52,160 nucleotides of DNA from NCBI GenBank assembly GCA_002716285.1, contig PBAM01000035.1, positions 1 to 52,160 on the forward strand, written 5' to 3'. Source of the stretch: Acidimicrobiaceae bacterium. Its GTDB lineage: Bacteria; Actinomycetota; Acidimicrobiia; Acidimicrobiales; MedAcidi-G1. The number at the start of each line of letters is the position of its first letter. Position 1 is the first letter of the stretch. The notes beneath the pieces were generated by a model. The model saw nothing but the letters and a program-made list of their open reading frames with translations. It had not been told where the DNA came from and searched no databases. Positions 20,129-29,972 of the stretch are shown here, one piece after another. A program made the translations under genes and the position numbers.

Positions 20129-21127
20129 TTACCACTCTTCAGCTTCAGGAATAAAATGAATTGCTTGATCAATAAGCTTGACCACCATTTCACCTAAAAA
20201 AGGTGTTGTCTCTCTTGTTGCGTCTTCGACTTGTCGGACGTAGACACCTTCTAACATGCACGCAAGTTTGAACTTGCTCATCACTACGTACCAGCCAAGT
20301 GAATCTGGTTTGATTCCTGACCGGTCAGCCCATAGAGAAACTGCTTGTGATCTAGTAGGCATGTTCTTGTTTTCAAAATTGAGCGTCCCCATCAAATATC
20401 CCAAATCCATGAGAGGGTCACCTATAGTTGCATTTTCCCAATCTAAAACAGCTAACAAACTAGTATTTCTACCTCTAGAAAAAAGCATGTTATGAAAGTT
20501 GTAATCACCATGCATTATCCCGGAGATTGAGTTTTTTGGCCTGTTCTCATCTAGCCATTTCGCAACGTCATCAATTCCAGGTATTTCCCTTTTTTGATAT
20601 GAGTCGAGTTGACTTTTCCATCGTCCCACTTGTCTTTCTAAAAAACCTTCCGGTCGCCCTAAGTCCGCTAATCCAGAATTCTCATAGTCAATTGACGCTA
20701 ATTCTCCTAATGCTCTAAGAAGCTGAATGGAAATATCATAATAAGCATCAGTGCCTCCCAATTCTTCAGGGATTGGATCAGAAGGCACTAGACCATCCAC
20801 CCATTCCATTACATAGAAAAAAGAACCTGTTACCGAAATATCAGTACATAAGGAGATCGCTTTAGCATGAGGTACTTTCGTTCCTTCTAGCGCAGATTGG
20901 AATCTGAACTCTCTCTCCATAATTCTGTTAGAACCATCGAAAGACAAAGGCACTAATGAAGGTCTGCGTAGAACCCAAAAATTGTCAGAACGTTTAACTA
21001 TAAAAACTTCGTTTGATTCACCAGCTTTCACACGTTCAAAAGAAATCTCTTCGCCTCGTGCGAGTCCTTGCGTGTCAAACCATTCTCTTAGTGAGTTTTC
21101 GTCGATCAGTTCTGGGAACAAATTCAT
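20129..21127 (-). CDS. Phosphotransferase family protein (APH-like kinase fold)
   Basis: GIMHGDYNFHNMLFSRG...LAVLDWENATIGDPLMDLGYLMG. Confidence 0.92.
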   Translation of the reverse strand: MNLFPELIDENSLREWFDTQGLARGEEISFERVKAGESNEVFIVKRSDNFWVLRRPSLVPLSFDGSNRIMEREFRFQSALEGTKVPHAKAISLCTDISVTGSFFYVMEWVDGLVPSDPIPEELGGTDAYYDISIQLLRALGELASIDYENSGLADLGRPEGFLERQVGRWKSQLDSYQKREIPGIDDVAKWLDENRPKNSISGIMHGDYNFHNMLFSRGRNTSLLAVLDWENATIGDPLMDLGYLMGTLNFENKNMPTRSQAVSLWADRSGIKPDSLGWYVVMSKFKLACMLEGVYVRQVEDATRETTPFLGEMVVKLIDQAIHFIPEAEEW

Positions 21128-21231
21128 TATGAAAACACTCTAATAGAGACAACTTGTAATTCTATTTATCACTCTTGTTGGCTATGAGCTTCAAGGTACG
21201 TAGATTCATATTTAGACAGTAGGAGGGAACA

Positions 21232-22071
21232 ATGCCAATTAATCCAGATGCTTCAGGCTCCATCGGAGAACCTGCAGAATTTTCATGGACATCGAAAGAT
21301 AGTTTGTTGTACGCACTTGGTGTAGGAGCTGGGGTCTCCGATCCAACAGGTTTCGAACTTGAATTCACAACTGAGAACAGTAACGGAATAAATCAAGTAG
21401 CTTTTCCCACACAAGTTGTAGTTATGGGAGGCGGGAGTACTCCTAGTTTTGGGGACTTCAATCCGGTCAACCTTCTTCACGCTGAACAGGCAATCACCTT
21501 GCATCAACCTCTTCCAGCAGCTGGGACTGCAGTATCAACTGGAAAAATTGGCCCTATCTATGACAAAAGTAAAGCTGCGCTTGTCTACCTAGAAACAGAT
21601 GTCGCAGATACTGACGGAAATCCCATGTGGAGTACAAAATCAGGTTTGTTCATCGGAGGAGAAGGAGGTTGGGGTGGAGATCGTGGCCCTACAACTGAAT
21701 GGAACCTACCGGACCGTGAAGCTGACCATACAGTCTCATATGAAACAAGAAATGATCAAGCTCTTCTTTATAGATTAAATGGTGACCGTAATCCTTTGCA
21801 TTCGGATCCTTCATTTGCTTCAGCAGCAGGATTTGATAAACCAATACTCCATGGACTGTGTACCTATGGTTTTACTGGACGAGCATTATTACATGCCTTA
21901 TGCGACTCCGACCCTGTACGTTTTGGAAGTATGGGCGGAAGATTCAAATCACCTGTGATGCCTGGTGAGGTATTAGAAATCCACGCTTGGGAAGAATCGG
22001 ATCAAGTTTTATTCCAGACACGCGTTGGAGACAGAGTCGTTTTCGATAATGGAGTTATGACTCGAAATTAA
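21232..22071 (+). CDS. MaoC/hotdog-fold dehydratase (2-enoyl-CoA hydratase-like)
   Basis: C-terminal LLYRLNGDRNPLHSDPSFASAAGFDKPILHGLCTYG hydratase-2 motif. Confidence 0.92.
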   Translation: MPINPDASGSIGEPAEFSWTSKDSLLYALGVGAGVSDPTGFELEFTTENSNGINQVAFPTQVVVMGGGSTPSFGDFNPVNLLHAEQAITLHQPLPAAGTAVSTGKIGPIYDKSKAALVYLETDVADTDGNPMWSTKSGLFIGGEGGWGGDRGPTTEWNLPDREADHTVSYETRNDQALLYRLNGDRNPLHSDPSFASAAGFDKPILHGLCTYGFTGRALLHALCDSDPVRFGSMGGRFKSPVMPGEVLEIHAWEESDQVLFQTRVGDRVVFDNGVMTRN

Positions 22072-22086
22072 TTCGTGAAAAAAAAT

Positions 22087-23529
22087 TTATGTGCGTGCGG
22101 CGTAACTTGCTCTAGCACCCGAAGCATATTTATTTAATCTCTTCGACAAATGAAGCCCTTCGAGGATTAGCTCAACGGCACTAGCTGTCATTGCCGACCC
22201 ATTTGAATTGCTACCTTCTAAAACGGCTTTAACTGCTGGTTCAAGTGCAGGGACTTTCGAATTTACTACATCCTGATATTCATCTGATCGAATGTCTTCA
22301 CCGGTTGAAATTCCTTCCAAATTCTCAAAAGCTTCGATAATCGGCTGATGAAACTCAGCAGGAACAAGATCTCTGAAAACATTTAATACAGCTTCATTTA
22401 ATAGCTGGTTGACAATTTCAGAATCACGTTCTTCATCGAGACTTTCAATTTCTACTTTGCCGGCCGTTGCAGCAATTAATGCATTTAAATCTGAGATCCT
22501 AGGAACAGCTTCCTTTTCCTTATTCCGTAATGCGCGTCGTACAGAATTGGCAACCATTGCTTCTTGATTGGTCACACTCATACGAACTGACACTCCAGAT
22601 CTTTGGTTTAGATGAGGACTGTTACGTGCTTCATGTGTCAAAACGGCTATCACTCTGGTCATAAAACTTGGAATGTTCACATCTAATTCACCTACTGATG
22701 GGATAGATGCTTCTTGTTCAACTATGTCCATTTCTATCTCTGGGTCAGTTGGATAGTGAGTTCTGATCTGCGAACCAAAACGATCCTTAAGAGGCGTGAT
22801 GATCCGACCCCGGTTTGTGTAATCCTCGGGGTTGGCAGATGCGAATAGAACAACGTCAAGCGGAAGTCTGATTTTGTAACCTCTTATTTGGATATCTCGC
22901 TCTTCCAAAACATTTAAGAGCCCTACTTGGATTCTCTCCGCTAGATCTGGAAGTTCGTTAATCGCGAATAGTCCACGGTTTGTACGTGGCACCAGACCGT
23001 AATGAAGAGTTAATTCATCTGAGAGATATCTACCTTCAGCAACTTTAATTGGGTCCACTTCACCTATCAGATCAGCTATGGAGGTGTCAGGGGTTGCCAA
23101 TTTTTCTCCATAACGAAGATCCCTGTACAGCCATTCGATTGGGGTGTTTTCTCCGAGTTGACTTACTAGATCTTTTGCATGCTTCGATACCGGTGAGTAG
23201 GGGTCGTCGTTTATTTCTGATCCTGCAACTACTGGCATCCACTCATCTAATAGTTCAATCAATCCTCGTATCAACCGAGTCTTAGCCTGTCCTCTCTCCC
23301 CAAGAAAAATTACATCATGTCCTGCAAGTATCGCGTTTTCCAATTGCGGCATAACGGTATCTTCGTAGCCATGGACTCCTGAAAATAATGAATCTTCGTT
23401 TCGAATTCTTTCAACCAGATTCCTTCTGAGTTCTTCTTTTACTGGAACTGATTCCCAACCACTAGATTTGAGCCCACCCAAAGTGGTTGGTCTGTGAACA
23501 TTCCTATTTCTTGAGAACAAATTGCCCAT
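22087..23529 (-). CDS. MoxR/Mg-chelatase ChlI-like AAA+ ATPase
   Basis: Walker A-like FLGERGQAKTRL, GLFAINELPDLAERIQVGLLNVLEERDIQIRGY, VVLFASANPEDYTNRG. Confidence 0.88.
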   Translation of the reverse strand: MGNLFSRNRNVHRPTTLGGLKSSGWESVPVKEELRRNLVERIRNEDSLFSGVHGYEDTVMPQLENAILAGHDVIFLGERGQAKTRLIRGLIELLDEWMPVVAGSEINDDPYSPVSKHAKDLVSQLGENTPIEWLYRDLRYGEKLATPDTSIADLIGEVDPIKVAEGRYLSDELTLHYGLVPRTNRGLFAINELPDLAERIQVGLLNVLEERDIQIRGYKIRLPLDVVLFASANPEDYTNRGRIITPLKDRFGSQIRTHYPTDPEIEMDIVEQEASIPSVGELDVNIPSFMTRVIAVLTHEARNSPHLNQRSGVSVRMSVTNQEAMVANSVRRALRNKEKEAVPRISDLNALIAATAGKVEIESLDEERDSEIVNQLLNEAVLNVFRDLVPAEFHQPIIEAFENLEGISTGEDIRSDEYQDVVNSKVPALEPAVKAVLEGSNSNGSAMTASAVELILEGLHLSKRLNKYASGARASYAART

Positions 23530-23692
23530 GGCGGAACCCTAGCGATCCTTTTGCCTTATTTAACTGCCGGAACGAAGCGAATATAAATTTTTCAATCTAA
23601 TCCCTAGGTTTATCTGTAACACTGTGTCAATTAAGCCCATTTTGTAGGGACTTACCAAATTTATAGTGTGACCTTTTGCATGGATACATGTA

Positions 23693-23734
23693 CTGAGAGG
23701 TACTCTCAGGTAGCGTTTAAAGTAGCGTTTAAAG
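23693..23734. promoter_or_regulatory. Inverted repeat plus 12-bp tandem repeat in the sdh leader
   Basis: CTGAGAG-GTA-CTCTCAG (23693-23709) followed by TAGCGTTTAAAG x2 (23711-23734), upstream of sdhC. Confidence 0.5.
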
Positions 23735-23776
23735 TGTCATTTTGCCCAGATAAACCGGCTTAAGTCGGGAGATACC

Positions 23777-24625
23777 ATGACCCAAACAACTAGTGAACGG
23801 TACCGAGTGAAACCCATTCGAGACCGTCGTCGCGAATGGCCTTTTCCTCTAAATCTTTACCAAACAGCTGTCGGCAGGAAATGGGTAATGGCTGTTACGG
23901 GAATAGGGCTTTTGGGTTTCGTTCTAATTCATATGATCGGAAATCTTCATGTATATGAAGGTCCTGCAAAAATGCACGAATACGCAGAGTCTCTGAAAAA
24001 TCTTGGAAGTGGAATATTACCACGTTCACTGATTTTGTGGCTGTTGAGATTAAGTCTGATGGTTATGTTTGGACTGCATCTTCATTCAGCCATCACTTTG
24101 AAAGAGATGAGTAGAAAATCAAGTCTAAATGCTTCTTTCCAGAGTGGAGAAAAAAAATATGAAGGAGGAAGAGAATACATAGCTGCAAGTTATGCGAGCC
24201 GTACAATGCGTTGGACTGGTCCGATAATCGCTTTATTTCTTATTTACCACCTCGCAGATATGACTTGGGGATGGTGGCTGGGTAACGAATTTGTCCCCGG
24301 CGATCCATACCACAACCTCTACTCTTCACTTTCCAGAATCCCAGTCGCTATTTTTTATGTAATAGCAAACATGGCTTTAGCTTGGCATATCTTTCATGGA
24401 GCTTGGTCAATGTTTCAGAGCCTCGGAATAAACAATCCTAAATACAACCATTTGCGTAGAGGATTTGCTGCAAGCTTTGCAGGGTTGATCCTTTTAGGAA
24501 ATCTAAGCTTTCCGATCATGACACAGGCAAATCTGATCGATGAAGAAGAACGCCTATGCCAAGTAAGTATTGGGGACACTGATGAAATTTTGGCATGCCT
24601 TACAAAACAACTAGAGGATCACTAG
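23777..24625 (+). CDS. sdhC: Succinate dehydrogenase cytochrome b subunit
   Basis: Multi-TM protein with conserved His residues (GFVLIHMIGNLHVY, LHLHSAITL, LIYHLADMTWG, WHIFHGAWSMFQSLG); precedes sdhA and sdhB. Confidence 0.9.
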   Translation: MTQTTSERYRVKPIRDRRREWPFPLNLYQTAVGRKWVMAVTGIGLLGFVLIHMIGNLHVYEGPAKMHEYAESLKNLGSGILPRSLILWLLRLSLMVMFGLHLHSAITLKEMSRKSSLNASFQSGEKKYEGGREYIAASYASRTMRWTGPIIALFLIYHLADMTWGWWLGNEFVPGDPYHNLYSSLSRIPVAIFYVIANMALAWHIFHGAWSMFQSLGINNPKYNHLRRGFAASFAGLILLGNLSFPIMTQANLIDEEERLCQVSIGDTDEILACLTKQLEDH

Positions 24626-24628
24626 ATC

Positions 24629-26563
24629 ATGGCAACTAATAGTAAAACTGTGCTTGATTCTCGAGTGCCTTCAGGTCCATTAGAACAAAAATGGGAGAAC
24701 CATAAATTCTCAATGAACTTGGTAAACCCGAATAACAAAAGAAAATTCGACGTTATTGTTGTCGGTACTGGTCTAGCCGGTGCATCTGCTGCTGCCTCCC
24801 TAGGAGAACTCGGATACAAAGTTAAAGCTTTTACTTTCCATGACAGTCCTCGTCGAGCACACAGTATTGCTGCACAAGGCGGAATCAATGCTGCAAAGAA
24901 CTATAAAAATGATGGCGATTCCGTTTACAGACTTTTCTACGACACAATTAAAGGCGGAGACTACAGATCCAGGGAAGCCAACGTGCATCGTCTCGCAGAA
25001 GTCTCAACAAATATCATCGATCAAGCAACAGCCCAGGGAGTTCCTTTTGCTAGAGAGTATGGAGGCCTTTTAGATAACCGCTCTTTTGGTGGTGCTCAAG
25101 TTTCTAGAACTTTTTATGCAAGAGGTCAGACCGGACAACAACTTCTATTAGGCGCTTACTCAGCAATGATGCGCCAAGTCGCATCCGGGAATGTTGAATT
25201 GCATACTCGTGCAGAATTACTCGATGTAGTTACCAAAGATGGTCAAGCTTGCGGAATAGTTACACGTGACTTAATTTCCGGTGAAGTCATTGCTCATTCA
25301 GCCCACGCTGTTGTTTTAGCAACTGGTGGTTACGGAAATGTTTATTTCCTCTCAACTAACGCGATGATGAGTAATGTCACCGCTGCATGGAGAGCTCACC
25401 GTCGTGGCGCTTTTTTCGCAAATCCCTGTTATACGCAAATACATCCGACTTGTATTCCTGCTAGTGATGATTTTCAATCAAAATTGACTTTGATGTCTGA
25501 ATCCCTCCGAAACGACGGACGCATATGGGTTCCGGAAGCATTTGATGATTCAAGACCTGCTCACGAAATCCCCGAAAATGAAAGAGACTACTATCTGGAA
25601 ACTAGATATCCAGCTTTTGGCAACTTAGTGCCTAGAGATGTTGCTTCCCGAAACGCTAAAAATGTAGTTGATCAAGGGCATGGAGTGGGCCCATTAAAAA
25701 ATGGGGTTTACCTAGATTTTTCTGCCGCTGTTGGGAGGGATGGTCATGATGCTATTTCCGCAAAATACGGAAATCTCTTCGACATGTATGAAAGCATTAC
25801 TGGTGAAAACCCGTACGAAGTACCAATGCGTATTTATCCCGCAATCCATTACACAATGGGCGGTGTATGGGTTGACTACAACCTGATGACGACCATCCCT
25901 GGTCTCTATGCCATAGGCGAAGCTAACTTCTCTGATCATGGTGCGAATCGTTTAGGTGCAAGTGCTCTAATGCAAGGTCTAGCCGATGGTTATTTTGTTC
26001 TTCCATACACAATTGGTGACGGTCTGGCAGATCAACTAGGCGAACCAGCAGTTTCAACTGATGATCCGGTTTTCACAGACGCTGTGAGTGCTATAGAAGA
26101 CGAAACAGCAAAATGGCTTTCAATTAATGGCACTCGCTCAGTCGACTATTTCCATAGAGAGCTTGGACGACTTGTTTGGGATCACATCGGAATGAGCAGA
26201 AATAAAGAAGGCCTCGAAAAAGCGGTTTCTGAAATTGGCGCCTTGAAGGAAGAATTTTATAACGACGTACGGGTTTTGGGTAGCGCAGATACTTTAAATC
26301 TTTCCTTGGAGAAAGCCGGAAGGGTTTCAGATTTCTTCGAATTAGCAGAATTAATGGCACATGACGCTCTAGAACGAAAAGAGTCTTGCGGCGGACACTT
26401 TAGAGAAGAACACCAAACCATTGAGGGTGAAGCTCAAAGAGACGACGATAATTTTGCTCATGTTGCTGCTTGGGAATGGAACGGAAAAGATGCTTTGCAA
26501 ACTCGGCATGTTGAAAAACTCGATTTCGAAAATGTGACCCCTACCCAGCGAAGCTATAAGTGA
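24629..26563 (+). CDS. sdhA: Succinate dehydrogenase/fumarate reductase flavoprotein subunit
   Basis: [83 protein letters not shown]. Confidence 0.96.
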   Translation: MATNSKTVLDSRVPSGPLEQKWENHKFSMNLVNPNNKRKFDVIVVGTGLAGASAAASLGELGYKVKAFTFHDSPRRAHSIAAQGGINAAKNYKNDGDSVYRLFYDTIKGGDYRSREANVHRLAEVSTNIIDQATAQGVPFAREYGGLLDNRSFGGAQVSRTFYARGQTGQQLLLGAYSAMMRQVASGNVELHTRAELLDVVTKDGQACGIVTRDLISGEVIAHSAHAVVLATGGYGNVYFLSTNAMMSNVTAAWRAHRRGAFFANPCYTQIHPTCIPASDDFQSKLTLMSESLRNDGRIWVPEAFDDSRPAHEIPENERDYYLETRYPAFGNLVPRDVASRNAKNVVDQGHGVGPLKNGVYLDFSAAVGRDGHDAISAKYGNLFDMYESITGENPYEVPMRIYPAIHYTMGGVWVDYNLMTTIPGLYAIGEANFSDHGANRLGASALMQGLADGYFVLPYTIGDGLADQLGEPAVSTDDPVFTDAVSAIEDETAKWLSINGTRSVDYFHRELGRLVWDHIGMSRNKEGLEKAVSEIGALKEEFYNDVRVLGSADTLNLSLEKAGRVSDFFELAELMAHDALERKESCGGHFREEHQTIEGEAQRDDDNFAHVAAWEWNGKDALQTRHVEKLDFENVTPTQRSYK

Positions 26564-26570
26564 GAAAAAA

Positions 26571-27341
26571 ATGTCAGAAATAATTACCGTAAATTTAAAG
26601 ATCTGGCGCCAAGAGGGCCCTGAAAAATCCGGCTGTTTCGAAGAGTACACCCAGAAAATAACAACTGAAGCTTCCTTTTTAGAAATGATAGATCTTCTTA
26701 ATGAGGATCTAAACAATCAAGGACTTGAACCTGTCGCTATTGAAAGTGATTGCCGCGAAGGGATCTGTGGCACTTGCGGAGTGATGATAAACGGACAGGC
26801 TCACGGACCTAGAAAAGCGACAACAACTTGCCAATTACATATGCGCGAATTTTCTGACGGTGACGAAATTGTTATTGAACCTTTTAGAGCAATTTCTTTT
26901 CCGGTGATTCGAGACCTGGTAGTAGATAGATCCCCTTTTGACCAAATTATCGAATCAGGAGGTTACATATCTGTCAACACTGGTGCAGCTTCTGATGCGA
27001 ATCTAACCCCAGTTCCGAAAGAAGCTGCCGATCAAGCTTTTGACGCAGCTGCATGCATAGGATGTGGCGCCTGTGTAGCTGCCTGTCCGAATTCTGCTGC
27101 ACAGTTATTTACATCTGCCAAACTTGCTCATATGGCATCTTTGCCTCAAGGTCAGCCCGAAAGATGGAAAAGAACTGAAACGATGGTTGAGACTATGGAA
27201 GAATTTTTTGGTTCTTGCACAAATCATGGAGAATGTCATGAGGCTTGCCCTAAAGAGATAAATCTTGACTTTATTGCTTTTATGAATCGCGACTACATGA
27301 AAGCAAAAGTCAAAAACCGCGCTCTGTCTGGGCAACGTTAA
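26571..27341 (+). CDS. sdhB: Succinate dehydrogenase/fumarate reductase iron-sulfur subunit
   Basis: CREGICGTCGVMINGQAHGP 2Fe-2S motif, CIGCGACVAACPNSAA and CHEACPKEI Fe-S motifs. Confidence 0.96.
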   Translation: MSEIITVNLKIWRQEGPEKSGCFEEYTQKITTEASFLEMIDLLNEDLNNQGLEPVAIESDCREGICGTCGVMINGQAHGPRKATTTCQLHMREFSDGDEIVIEPFRAISFPVIRDLVVDRSPFDQIIESGGYISVNTGAASDANLTPVPKEAADQAFDAAACIGCGACVAACPNSAAQLFTSAKLAHMASLPQGQPERWKRTETMVETMEEFFGSCTNHGECHEACPKEINLDFIAFMNRDYMKAKVKNRALSGQR

Positions 27342-27364
27342 CAAAAGTAGAGATAAAATACATT

Positions 27365-27607
27365 ATGGGTCCAGTAGCAACAATTATCTGGTTTATTGGA
27401 ATAGCATTTTGGATTAAATTCCTTTTAGACATTCGAAAAAGACCTGAACTAAAAAAATCTTGGTTTCTACCATTTTTGATCATCGGATTCGTCTGTGCTC
27501 TACTCGGGATAGGCATCGGCCTTCTTGTACTTTGTGGGGTCTATTGGTATAAAGTCGGCAGAATTTCCCCCGCTGATGGGGCAGAAAATAGTAACCCTTT
27601 TAACTAA
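27365..27607 (+). CDS. Small membrane protein
   Basis: 80-aa ORF, two hydrophobic helices, directly downstream of sdhB. Confidence 0.55.
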   Translation: MGPVATIIWFIGIAFWIKFLLDIRKRPELKKSWFLPFLIIGFVCALLGIGIGLLVLCGVYWYKVGRISPADGAENSNPFN

Positions 27608-27676
27608 GAAATAATAAATTCTTGTTGTTATTGAGAACGTCGCCAAAGAACCTCTATGTCGTACTAACGTAATTTT

Positions 27677-28093
27677 GTGCCGCATAGTCATAAAGTAAAA
27701 GTTCGTTTCTACGAATTAGACCCTTACGGTCATTTAAATCATTCTGCCTATATTCAGTTATTTGAAACCGGTCGTATAGAAATGCTTGAACAAGCTGGCT
27801 TAGCTCTGCATGAAATTGAGAAAAATAACTTTAGGTTCGTCGTATCGCAAATAGAAACAGCGTTTCTAAAACCTGTGGAGGCAGGTTCTTTTCTCACAAT
27901 AAAAACTGAGATTCTGGAAATTCGTAGAGCTTCATCTTTGTGGTGGCAGCAGATCATGGATGAGACCGACGTAGCGGCTACACAGCGTGTCAGAATTGCA
28001 ATCACTAACCGTGATGGGAAACCGATTCGCGCTCCACAACAGATAATTGAAGCATTGACTCCCTTTCTGTCGAGTTTTAAAAACGATGAATAG
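27677..28093 (+). CDS. Acyl-CoA thioesterase (4HBT hotdog fold)
   Basis: VRFYELDPYGHLNHSAYIQLFETGRIEML signature; GTG start. Confidence 0.9.
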   Translation: MPHSHKVKVRFYELDPYGHLNHSAYIQLFETGRIEMLEQAGLALHEIEKNNFRFVVSQIETAFLKPVEAGSFLTIKTEILEIRRASSLWWQQIMDETDVAATQRVRIAITNRDGKPIRAPQQIIEALTPFLSSFKNDE

Positions 28094-29039
28094 TCTTGTC
28101 TTAATCTTTTTTCGCTTAAAAAAGTTCACTAGCAACCTCCTTAGAGGAATTGCTATGGGAATTGCTGATGTTGTGCCTGGAGTGTCTGGAGGAACAATCG
28201 CTCTAGTCCTTGGCATCTATGAACAACTTCTGGAGAATATAAGCAATTGTGCTTTGAGTTTAGGGAAAATCCTGAAGGGAGACTTCTCAGGATTCATCCA
28301 ACAACTCAAAAAAGTTAACTTCTTCTTCCTGATTCCAGTTATTGCTGGGATGTTCATAACGATTGTTTCAGTTTCAGGACCTATGGTCGATCTACTTGAA
28401 GAGCATCCTGAACCAATGTCAGGTTTATTTTTCGGTCTGGTGACAGCATCTGCAATCATCGCCTTTTCATTAATGAGTTCTTTGGATTTGCAAAAAATTA
28501 TATTTTCATTATCTACAGCAATTCTTTTCTTCGCTCTATTGGGTTTTCGATCTAGTGCTTTTGAAGACCCATCCTCATGGGTCTTCTTTCTTTCAGGATT
28601 CATTGCTATTTGTGCATGGATACTCCCCGGAGTGTCCGGCGCATTCTTGCTTCTCATAATGGGAAATTATGCTTCTGTTTTAACTGCGATTGATAATCAA
28701 GACTTTGAGAAACTTTCGATGCTTTCACTTGGTGCGATTATTGGACTTGCAGTTTTTTCTACTCTATTAAAGTTTCTATTGGATAAACATAGAGACATAG
28801 TCCTGTCTGGTTTAATTGGTTTGATGCTTGGATCATCTAGGGTTCTCTGGCCTTGGCCTAATGGAGTCGGTGTTATTAACGAAGATGGTAATGAAATACT
28901 TTCTGGGACAAACATTGACTGGCCTAATTCGAACAATTTTCTCACCCCTCTGCTTTTAGGTTTTTTAGCTTTCGGAATTGTTCTAACAATTGATTCAGTC
29001 TCTAAAAGGTCCACGAAACCCAAAAGAAGTAATTCTTAA
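28086..29039 (+). CDS. DUF368 membrane protein (family includes polyprenyl-phosphate transporters)
   Basis: GIAMGIADVVPGVSGGTIALVLGIYEQLL and internal second repeat AICAWILPGVSGAFLLLIMGNY. Confidence 0.92.
   Translation: MNSLVLIFFRLKKFTSNLLRGIAMGIADVVPGVSGGTIALVLGIYEQLLENISNCALSLGKILKGDFSGFIQQLKKVNFFFLIPVIAGMFITIVSVSGPMVDLLEEHPEPMSGLFFGLVTASAIIAFSLMSSLDLQKIIFSLSTAILFFALLGFRSSAFEDPSSWVFFLSGFIAICAWILPGVSGAFLLLIMGNYASVLTAIDNQDFEKLSMLSLGAIIGLAVFSTLLKFLLDKHRDIVLSGLIGLMLGSSRVLWPWPNGVGVINEDGNEILSGTNIDWPNSNNFLTPLLLGFLAFGIVLTIDSVSKRSTKPKRSNS
28563..28586 (+). repeat. Perfect 10-bp stem / 4-nt loop hairpin inside the DUF368 CDS
   Basis: GAAGACCCAT-CCTC-ATGGGTCTTC followed on the + strand by TTTCTTTC. 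Confidence 0.85.
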
Positions 29040-29972
29040 TTATCTTTGAGGTTGGTTAAACTCGATCCATGCATGGCCTTTGCGGCCATCGTTAGTTTGT
29101 ACAGAAACCAGGCCACGTGGAAATCGTGAAATACGACCATTGTCAGGATCTGTTAGAAGAACAGGCGCCCATCCAATTGGTTCAAATTCAATAATTGTTT
29201 CTCCAAGTTTGACATGACCGCTTGTCGGGATTCCTTCTTCTCCTAATTGTGGGTTCGATACAACCCTATATTCTGCAATGAGTCCATCAGGAGAGGAGTA
29301 ATACCCGATTCCCAAATCATGTCCCTCTACCGAAACCGCATGGAACCTTGATCCGTCATCAAAACGTCCTGAAAACCAAGTCCATCCTTTATCCCACCAA
29401 TCTCTTTCTGCCCATGAATGATCCCGTTGGCCCCATCCGTCTATTTGAGACTTTGTTTCACCTATTTGTATTTCACCTGAAACTCTGCACGGAATTTCAT
29501 ATCGGGTAGTTACGTCATAATGAAATGCCCAAGGTTCTGATCCATCAGATTTATTTTCGTGAGAATCAGTAGCCCAACCCAGATCAATGCCGACGGGGAC
29601 CCTCTCACCTCTCATCTCTCCATAAGCTTCTGTGGGATCATCTAAAACAACTCCGAATGCTTCAACACCTACGCTGAAATACTCAAGCGGGCTTTCAACT
29701 GCTAAATCTGCCCATAAACCTGTAGATCTAATTTCTAATCCTGGCTGTTCAGGAATTGCTGCTTCATGGTCAACAATAAAAACGGGCTTCTGATCTTGAC
29801 CTACTATGCAACACCAGAACCAGCATTCGTTAAGGTTGGAGCACACAGCAAGCCGTACGTACCCTCCATTTTTGCCTGCTTCATCAAACCAGTCCATATA
29901 CCAGGATTCACTCCAAAGTCTTTCTGGTCCTTTTTCGTGACGTTTTTCATCGGCAGGTGTTGGAACACTCAT
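29040..29972 (-). CDS. DUF7064-like protein (hydroxyneurosporene synthase/CrtC-like fold suspected)
   Basis: Conserved-looking IDGWGQRDHSWAERDWWDKGWTWFSGRFDDGSRFHAV motif. Confidence 0.6.
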   Translation of the reverse strand: MSVPTPADEKRHEKGPERLWSESWYMDWFDEAGKNGGYVRLAVCSNLNECWFWCCIVGQDQKPVFIVDHEAAIPEQPGLEIRSTGLWADLAVESPLEYFSVGVEAFGVVLDDPTEAYGEMRGERVPVGIDLGWATDSHENKSDGSEPWAFHYDVTTRYEIPCRVSGEIQIGETKSQIDGWGQRDHSWAERDWWDKGWTWFSGRFDDGSRFHAVSVEGHDLGIGYYSSPDGLIAEYRVVSNPQLGEEGIPTSGHVKLGETIIEFEPIGWAPVLLTDPDNGRISRFPRGLVSVQTNDGRKGHAWIEFNQPQR

